A DNA stretch of 64,000 bases. It comes from Mallotus nudiflorus. Taxonomy: Eukaryota; Streptophyta; Magnoliopsida; Malpighiales; Euphorbiaceae. Below are positions 56,581 through 64,000 of the stretch, piece after piece; positions within the stretch are counted from its first letter, which is position 1, and the number at the start of each line of letters is the position of its first letter. Below the pieces are notes generated by a model that did not search any database, was not told where the DNA came from, and saw only the letters and a list, made by a program, of their open reading frames with translations. The position numbers were made by a program, and so were the translations under genes. Where the stretch lies: contig CANTUR010000066.1 of assembly GCA_947683625.1 (NCBI GenBank), positions 744,001 to 808,000 on the forward strand. Reading direction: 5' to 3'.

Positions 56581-57940
56581 TGTTGCGTTTCTAATACCTG
56601 CAAGCGAACGGTTATGGTGGCAATGTAAAGGATTATCGTTCCCATAGGGATTGACTATTGATTACTAAAAATTCTTACTTATTATCTTAGCTAGAAAATA
56701 AACTTAGTAAATTGGGTAAAAGAAAAAAAAAGACAAATAGCTTTAAGAAGTAAAATTAATTAATTGCAAACACAGAGTCTAGGTCTAGTTTCACTATTCC
56801 AATCAAATAATGAATACAACATTAATTTAATTAACCTATAATTCAATTAAGGGTAATTGCTCTAATTTACCTAAAGCCTCTCTCAAGTTCAACTAAGCAT
56901 GCAAAGATCAGGATTTAACCTACTCTCATGATTAAAATTCTAATCCAAACTCATTAAGTTCTTTAGCAATTATTTGCCACCGTATCTTTACAATCGTGAC
57001 TCCCCAAAGAGATCACCTACTCTCATGATTGAATGGTCTAAGTTCTTTATGTCCTAAGATAACAATTTCCCCTAACTCTCGTTGGTGAAATTTTTCATTA
57101 ATATGCAACTCAAACAGGCCTATAATGAACCACATGACAATTATTGAAACACAAAGAATTAACTAAAAACCAAATCAATTATAATTAAGAATAATTTTTC
57201 AAATCATGTCATGGAATAACTACTCTTAATCGAGACCCTGTAAATAAAACTAACCACTCATGGCTAGGAAAAAATCCATGAATAATAAAAGAAACAAGAT
57301 AAGACTAATGAATATTAAAAAGTGGTGAGCTCAATCTCTTGAAAAATTATCCGCCTCTTTAGTATCTTGATCCGTCTCTTCTTGTTAGTAACCCTAGATA
57401 TGTTATTTTCCTTTTATATGACTTAGGGTAGCTAAGGAGTCCTTGAGATCATCTAATTCCTTAAAACATGCAGAATCAGGAACAATCTTCATGGCACAGC
57501 TTGGTGTCACGGCTTTTGGCATGTTGTGCACTTAAACTTCACTACACGACTTGTTTTCACAGGTGTGTTGCCATGCTTTGATTCACTGCTTCTCAGGTAC
57601 ACTTAACACGGTATCATGCAAGTTGTGCAAAATTCTTGTGCAAGTCATGACATGTTCTTCAATTTTAAGGCTTCCATGGCTTAGACTTGGGCTCAATTTA
57701 GCTTTCTTCCTCCTTTTTCATTCAACCATATTCCCTTGTTCTTTAGCCCATAAAATTCAAAGTCTTAAGGCCCACTAAAAGATAAAAACCATAAATTAGT
57801 AAAATTCAACTAAAAGCATAAATAAGTCCCTAAACTATTATAATGTCCTAATTGTACCCAAAAACAATATTAATTAAGTTATTATCTATTTAAAACTTAT
57901 TAAAATTAAACTCTAAGACTCGTAAATAATTTACACATCA
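56581..57940 (-). mobile_element. 3' LTR of Athila-like gypsy element D
   Basis: On the minus strand it runs from TGATGTGTAAATTATTTACG (57940) to GGTATTAGAAACGCAACA (56581), 1360 bp with TG/CA ends. The purine tract sits directly before its start and pol of element C is cut directly at its end (flank TGGAA). An open frame at 57551-57778 has no known relative. Confidence 0.7.
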
Positions 57941-57955
57941 AATTACCCCACACTA
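57941..57955 (-). promoter_or_regulatory. Polypurine tract of element D
   Basis: Minus-strand TAGTGTGGGGTAATT immediately before the LTR start TGATGTG. Confidence 0.7.
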
Positions 57956-59076
57956 AAGCTTTACTAGTCCTCAAGAAAAAATCAAGTTTGAAAAATAATA
58001 AACTGAAATCACACTAAAATCAACTAGCTTCTAAGAATTGATTCTTAACAATCATTGAGACTGAAACCTATTTACTAAAGAAGATATCCATACAAAAATA
58101 CAATATATACAAGTAATTTACTAATTATAACCCAAGCATTCCCTCTTTTGAAATTAACCAAGCATAACTCCAAAAAGAAAAACATTAAAATTCATAGTTT
58201 TTTTATGGCATTCACAATTTTCCCAATAAGTGCATTTTACGCTCCATCTTACCAATTTTTTCATTTTTATTCTTCTCAATTTGCCTTTCCACACAAAGCA
58301 TTCCTTCATCATTCCTGTACTACTAAGTGTAGATACCATAGAGTGGGTCCTATGGATACTCATACCCTCCCATTAGAGTAGAATTTAGAGTGCATAAGAA
58401 TTTGATTTAAGTACAAGTCTTGGAATGAGCGAGTGTGTGTGTGTTTTTTTTTAACTGAAAACCATAGTGTAATCCTTCCTAGAATCATACTCGATCTCAA
58501 TCACTAGGATTATGCTTATGTTATAAAAACTAAAATACTAATACATAAAGATTATATTCAACCATCTTAATTAATAAACCATTCAATAGTTTAGTGATCA
58601 AACCAAATATCAAGCTTATCCACAAATATATACCCTAGTGTGATCAAGTCTCAAAATAATTTGAATAAAAATAATTTTAGAATAAACAAATCATTAATAT
58701 GGGAAATGAGTTAAAGGTTAATAGATTTTAAACAAAAATAAAATCATCACAAAGATTTTTTTAATTTTATTTTTACTAAATTAGACACTTAAATCAATCA
58801 ATGAGAGCACCTTGCTCCCCATACTATCCATGGCATTGTCCTCAATAAAAAAAATAAAAAGTAAAACCATAAAAGAGATAGAAGGGTGAAAAGGGTACTT
58901 CCCTGATTTGTGCAAGCGCTTAGAAGATATCAAAAATAAATAAACTAAAACAGAAAAATATAAGACAAAAACAAGAAAATAATGGTCATAATATTCAAAC
59001 ATAATATATGTATATATATAAACTTTAGAAAATAAGAAAAAAATAATAAAAAAATAACAGGAAAACAAAATCATCA
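57956..59076 (-). other. 3' non-coding region of element D
   Basis: Between the env-position ORF and the purine tract. One frame at 58781-59080 is rich in Phe/Ile/Tyr and would be strongly hydrophobic, but AT-rich DNA gives this by chance and I do not call it a gene. Confidence 0.5.
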
Positions 59077-60418
59077 TCAATCTTCCATAGGAGCTATATC
59101 ATCCGATGAAACATCAGTGTCATCCAGTGGGTCAGTTTCATCATAAAGCTCCTCCGTAGCAGTAGTAGAGGTGGAACCAGGGAAGATAGGTCTTGGAGGA
59201 AGCGTGACACCATATATCTGGCATAGGTGTGAAAGACCCTCAGCCATCCAGTGCATCAGGTCTGTATGATAGTGCAAGGTAGTTTCAATATGTGAAGAAA
59301 ATGAGTAGGATGATGGTCATGCTATGGTTGAATCCTGAGGAGGTGGAGGTACAAAAGTGTGCCTTTGCCTTGGCTACGGCGATGGCCTAGGTACGTCAGT
59401 TCCTAACTTGGCTGGGTTGGTGATTAAGACGTATTGACCATCCCTAAATATGACCACCTTAATCTTCTTCATAATACTAATACTAAATGGTAGAGTGGTG
59501 CAAATCTCAGTGGTTAGGGAATCAAACACCTGTAAATTCTTAGCAAGCCTAGTGATATACGAACCTCCACACAAGGCTCGCGTAGATTTCCTCGACATAT
59601 TATTCATGTAGAAGGAAAATCCAAAACCTAAATAAGGTACTAAACCCTTATAAAACATCTCATATAAAGCAAGTCCCTAAGGCAAACACAACTAGTGCTC
59701 TATCTCCAACCATAAATAGTGCCTGTGATAAGTCGATGCAAATATCTCAATTTGGGTCAACCTATATTGGTGCTCTTACTTAGCCTAGGATCATAATTAT
59801 ATTGGCTCGCTCCTACTAAATTATCTCTCTCCAATACTGTCAAAAATTGACAGGTCCAATAATGGACTGAGCATTATCCATTGCACCACTAGTGATAGAT
59901 AAAGAATCATAAAAACCACACTGCACTGCAAATTCATTAAAAGAGAAAGAAAATCATTTCCCCCTAGTTGAAACAACACCACATGTCTCTTTTTATAATT
60001 AGTAGGAACATTGGGATTAAAAATGAAAGTGGATAGGAACTCTATAAATAATTCATGAAATACAGGTTCCTCAATTTGCATAAATTGCTCCTATTTAGAG
60101 GCATTAATCATTCCTAATACCGATTCACATAATCCTATAGTAGCAAGGTCCTCTAACATCGTGTGGTATAACGGGTGAATAGGAAGGGGAAACAAATCAG
60201 CGCATGTCTTTTTGAAATCAGAATTTATGAATTGAAGATTGGGGTATGACATACCTTAATAACTTGGAGGCACATGCGTTGAAGATGAGGGGGTATTGGT
60301 GGAAGGCACTCTTGAATGTTAAGGATGAGATGGTGGAGGTGAGGATGTGCTACAAGTACTCCTGGATGATGATGAAGTCGACTTTCCAGTAGATTTGGAT
60401 TTCTCCATGATTAGTGAA
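59077..60418 (-). pseudogene. Athila-type ORF1/env-position protein of element D, decayed
   Basis: On the minus strand from ATG 60418 (MEKSKSTGKSTSSSSRS), a Ser/Pro-rich start, then H-P-L-Y-H-T-M-L and E-E-P-V-F-H-E-L-F-I-E-F-L-S-T-F (60080-60020), V-L-F-Q-L-G-G-N, and later C-G-G-S-Y-I-T-R-L-A-K-N-L-Q-V-F-D (59580-59530), with an acidic end (D-E-T-D-P-L-D-D-T-D) stopping at 59077. This order matches the plant-specific protein of unknown function carried by Athila/Calypso-type gypsy elements, and it sits after pol, where those elements keep an env-like ORF. At least five stops or shifts. No clear fusion peptide or membrane anchor. Confidence 0.65.
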
Positions 60419-60539
60419 GAAAATGAAGTGAGGGGTAGAGGATGCAGAGAAAATTAAAAGGAAATAATTAAGAAGGAGTTGAAATAAATTTGAGAAGAAT
60501 GGAAGAAGGGGTATTGAAAAATCACACAAGTTGGGTACA

Positions 60540-60950
60540 TGGTTTTGCAAAACCGTGCTTGAAAGTCATGTTATTGACTAGTGCATTAAAGGCTAGGACA
60601 CGATGTGTGTCATGCCGTGTTAGTGGATACGTGACACGATATCATATTGTGTCAGTGGATAGGTGACATGGCATTATTTCATGTCATTCAGTTGTGACAC
60701 GGCTTCATGGCGTATCAATTGATTCATTGATTAAGCACGGTAGGGGGCACACGGCTTGTAAGTCATGCTTCCATGTCGTGTTAGCTTCTGGATCAAACAT
60801 GAATTTAGGACACGACATAGTTTATGTCATGTCAATTAGCCGTGTGTCAAACATGAAAGTTTTGTTGTGTTCATTAATGTATCAAATGAAGTTGTGTACC
60901 TTAACACGAGTTGGGACACGACCGTGTTTAATCCCATGTGATCACAACTC
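60540..60950. repeat. Degenerate repeat array with GACACGGC/CATGTCGTGT motifs
   Basis: 'gtgtcatgccgtgttagtgg', 'gtgacacgatatcatattg', 'gtgacatggcattatttcat', 'gtgacacggcttcatggcg' and so on follow each other roughly every 25-45 bases. Similar words return at 57490-57660 inside the LTR. Non-coding. Confidence 0.6.
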
Positions 60951-61128
60951 TGCTCCTAAAATCAGTAAATTATTGCTCATCATTAGTTAACCTATTAAAG
61001 AAAGATAGAGTAAAAAAATTGAAATGAAAATTAAATGTAAATGAAATAATACTAAAAAGAAAAATAATTAGGTTGCTTCCCAACTAGTGCTAGTTTAAAT
61101 TTGATAGCTCGACTATCCCTTGATGAAT

Positions 61129-64000
61129 TTAGGTTATTGGATCTATAAGTGTACAAAAGACACTTTTCAGACTAGCTTCCTCCCTAAAGTAGGTCTTAAG
61201 ACATTGCTTGTTGACCTTGAAAGTTTTATTTGCTCTGTTTACAAGCTCGACCGCTCCATGAGGAAAAACTTGTGTAATTTTGAATGGTTCAGACCTTCGA
61301 GACTTTAATTTTCCTAGAAATAGCTTCAATCTATAGTTAAACAACAACAATAAATCTCCTTTTTGAAACTCTTTCTTTTGCAAACTTTGTCATGCCACCT
61401 TTTTGTTTTCTCTTTGTAAATATTGGCATTCTTATAAGCATCAAGTCAAAATTCTTTAACTTCATTCAATTGAAGTAATCTTTTAACACCAACCTTTGCT
61501 TAATCAAAATTAAGAAACTGTGTAGCCCAGAATGCTTTGTCTTCTAACTCAACCGGAGGATGACAAGATTTATCGTAAACCATTTTGAACGGTGAAGTCC
61601 CTATTAGAGTTTCATAAGCTGTTCTGTATGCCTAAAGTGCATCATCTAATCGAGTGGACCAATCCTTTCTCAAAGCCTTAACTATCTTCTCTAGAATATC
61701 TTTTAATTCTTTGTTTAAGATGTCCACTTATCCACTTGTCTGAGGGTGGTACAATGTAGCTACCTTATGCTTAACCCCATATTTTGCTAATAGAGATACA
61801 AATTGAAGATTGCAGAAGTGAGAACCGCTATCGCTGATTATAGCTCTCAAGGTACCAAAATGATGAACACATTTCTTCTTAAGAACTTGATAACCACCTT
61901 AGCATCATTGGTTGGTGAAGCTATTGCTTCGACCCACTTGGAAACATAATCAACCCCAACTAGTACCGACTTATTTCCATAGGAGCTTGGGAAAGGTCCC
62001 ATGAAATTTCTGCCCCATACATCAAATAATTCAATCTCAATGATGTTGGTGAGTGGCATTTCGTTCTATTTACTAATATTTCATTTTCTTTGACAACAAT
62101 CATATTTGATTACTAATTGCCTTGCATCTTAAAAGAGAGAGGACTAATCAAACCCACTCTGAAGCACTTTAGCGGCTATTTTGTTTGAACTTGCATGTCC
62201 CCCACACTCAAGCGAGTGACAATGCATGAGGACTTTTGATATTTCCTTATCTAGAATGCATCTCCATAGTAATCCATCCCCATACTTCTTGTATAAGTAA
62301 GGCTCATCCCAAAAGTACCGCTTAGAGTCCCAAAGGAATTTTTTCTTTTGATGGTAATCCATGTCAGGTGGAAGGAGACCACATGCCAGGTAGTTTACTA
62401 AGTCAGCATACCAGGGCACATTCTCTTGAATTTTCATTAGCTGCTCACATGGAAGGTCATCTGCAATGGGAAAAGGGTCCGAATAGGTATTCTTTTCTAA
62501 GCTAGACAAGTGGTCAGCAACTAAGTTCTTTGTTCCCTTTCGATTGTGAATTTCCAAATCAAGCTCTTAAAGAAGAAGGATCCACCATATGAGTCTTGGT
62601 TTGGCATCCTTCTTTGTTAAAAGGTATTTCAAGGCCGAATGGTCTGTGTAAACAAGGACCTTGCTTCCCACTAAGTATGAACAAAACTTGTCCATAACAT
62701 AAACCACTGTAAGGAGCTCCTTTTCATTTATGGTATAGTTCACTTGAACTTTATCGAGAGTGTGGCTTATGTAGTATATTGCATATGCCTACTTGTCTCT
62801 CTGTTGTCCTAACACTACTCCCATAGCAAAATCACTTGCATTACACATGATCTCGAAGGGAAGGTTCCAATCTGGTGGCTGTAAAATATAGGCTAAAATC
62901 AGGGCTTCCTTTAACCTATGAAAAGCACAAAGACATTTATCAAAAAATTCAAAAGGAATGTCTTTGGAAAGAAGATTGGTTAAGGGTTTTGCAATCTTAG
63001 AAAAATCTTTGATGAACCGCTTGTAGAACCTGCATGGTCCAAAAAAATCCTTATTCCTTTAATGGAGGTAGGAGGTGGAAGCTTCTTAACGACTTCTATT
63101 TTTTCCTTGTCCACCTCAATTCCCTTTTGAGACACGATATGGCCTAGCACCACTCCTTAGTTACCATGAAGTGACACTTCTCTGAGTTAAGCATTAGATT
63201 TATCTCTTCACAATGTTGCAACACCTTAGAAAGATTATCTAGATAAGCATCAAAAGAACTACTATACACAGAAAAATAATCCATAAAAATCTCTATTATA
63301 TCTTCCACAAAATCTGAAAAGATGGACATCATGCATCTTTAAAAGGTAGCAGGTGCATTACACAACCAGAAAGGCATTCTCCTATATGCATATGTTCCAT
63401 AGGGGCAAGTAAAGGTGGTCTTTTCTTGATTATCAGGATGGATAAGGATTTGAAAGAATCCCGAGTAGCCATCTAGATAGCAAAAATAAGAGTGGTTTGC
63501 TAATCTTTATAGGAGTTGGTCAATAAAGGGGAGAGGGAAGTGATCCTTCCTGGTGGCTTTATTAACTTTTCTATAATCTATGCACATGTGCCACCCTATT
63601 ACAGTCCTAGTAGGCATAAGTTCATTATGCTCATTTTGGACTACAGTCATACCCCCCCTTTTTAGGGACCACATGTATAGGACTAACTCATTTGATATCC
63701 AAAATAGGATATATGATCCCTGCATCAAGCAATTTCATAATTTCCTTTTTTACTACCTCTTTCATATTAGGGTTTAACCTTATTTAGTGTTCTATGGTGG
63801 GTTTTGCCTCATCCTCCATGTGAATTCTATGCATGTAAATTGAGGAACTAATTCCCTTAAGGATATTTATGGTGTAACCAATGATTTTCCTATGGGGTCT
63901 AACTATCCTAAGCAATGCATCCACTTAACTATTAGTTAACTTAGCATTCACAATCATAGGGTAGGTGCAGTTAGGGCCAAGGAAAGCATACATGAGGGAT
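61129..64000 (-). pseudogene. Element D pol (RT, RNase H, integrase), decayed; runs off the window
   Basis: On the minus strand, from the window edge: I-K-G-I-S and A-K-P-T-I-E-H (~63840), R-L-N-P-N-M-K-E-V-V-K-K-E-I (63770), RT with C-I-D-Y-R-K-V-N-K-A-T-R-K-D-H-F-P-L-P (63600-63510) and the active-site box F-M-D-Y at ~63280, where the second Asp has become Tyr. RNase H spans about 62980-62530; the integrase zinc finger is at 62300-62150 (H..H..C..C), the core at 62059-61847 (D-V-W-G-x-N-F-M-G-P-F), and the C-terminal part at 61383-61129 (G-K-L-K-S-R-R-S-E-P-F). G-K-L-K-S-R-W-S-G-P-F-type text is typical of Athila/Tat gypsy integrases. Frames are broken many times. Gag, protease and the 5' LTR lie beyond 64000. 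Confidence 0.85.

Noticed and set aside
58781..59080. Hydrophobic minus-strand frame that could be an envelope membrane anchor
   Set aside because: Composition is what AT-rich DNA gives by chance; it is in another frame than the env-position ORF and has a stop between.
60694..60990. 98-codon plus-strand frame
   Set aside because: Coincides with the degenerate GACACGGC repeat array; no domain.
1..64000. tRNA, rRNA, snoRNA or microRNA genes, CRISPR arrays, bacterial operons
   Set aside because: Looked for conserved tRNA boxes, direct repeat-spacer patterns and Shine-Dalgarno-led gene series; none seen. A structure-based search could still find small RNAs in the foldback elements.

Overview
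This 64-kb window is strongly AT-rich nuclear DNA of a flowering plant, most likely a eudicot. The evidence is a spliced pectinase gene with GT/AG introns, several Ty1/copia and Ty3/gypsy retrotransposons nested in one another, many MITEs, and fragments of plant-specific genes (ARO-type armadillo, ankyrin, and a kinase-linked USP-domain protein). The species cannot be named from the sequence. No bacterial, organellar, rRNA, tRNA or CRISPR feature was seen.

The only gene that looks intact is a four-exon glycoside hydrolase family 28 polygalacturonase (exopolygalacturonase/pollen type) on the minus strand at 13248-15268, predicted at 388 aa. At least three further copies lie on the same strand, all broken: a piece with exon 3 and the start of exon 4 (28550-29548), a four-exon pseudogene (31454-44156), and a last-exon remnant (54283-54450). 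I read this as a tandem family of polygalacturonases, one survivor and several decaying copies, spread over more than 40 kb by transposon insertions.

Layout. 1-3545: minus-strand Ty3/gypsy chromovirus remains (two LTR copies, integrase plus chromodomain). 3652-12254: a plus-strand copia element whose 5' LTR is split by a 3.2-kb insert carrying a USP-domain gene fragment and whose gag is split by a solo LTR. 13248-15268: the intact gene. 17718-19960: a long inverted-repeat element with a CACTA-like element in its left arm. 20896-25639: a second copia element with target-site duplication ACTAG, followed directly by a hAT-like MITE. 27-31 kb: two MITEs and polygalacturonase fragment A. 31454-44156: polygalacturonase pseudogene B, with two foldback elements in its introns and, in exon 1, a 9.6-kb non-autonomous LTR element that itself holds two 2-kb solo LTRs, each with a perfect 5-bp duplication.

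45552-53649: a region bounded by ~110-bp inverted repeats that contains ankyrin and ARO gene fragments and has been invaded by a Ty3/gypsy element (45684-51692). 54283-64000: the last polygalacturonase remnant, a gypsy pol fragment, and inside that an Athila-like gypsy element that runs off the right edge of the window.

All retroelement coding regions seen carry stops, frameshifts or deletions, and three of the four reverse transcriptases whose active site can be read have a changed catalytic residue. None looks able to move by itself. The most unusual features are the two host-gene capture events, the layered insertion history inside one polygalacturonase exon, and the motif-repeat, apparently non-coding LTR element.
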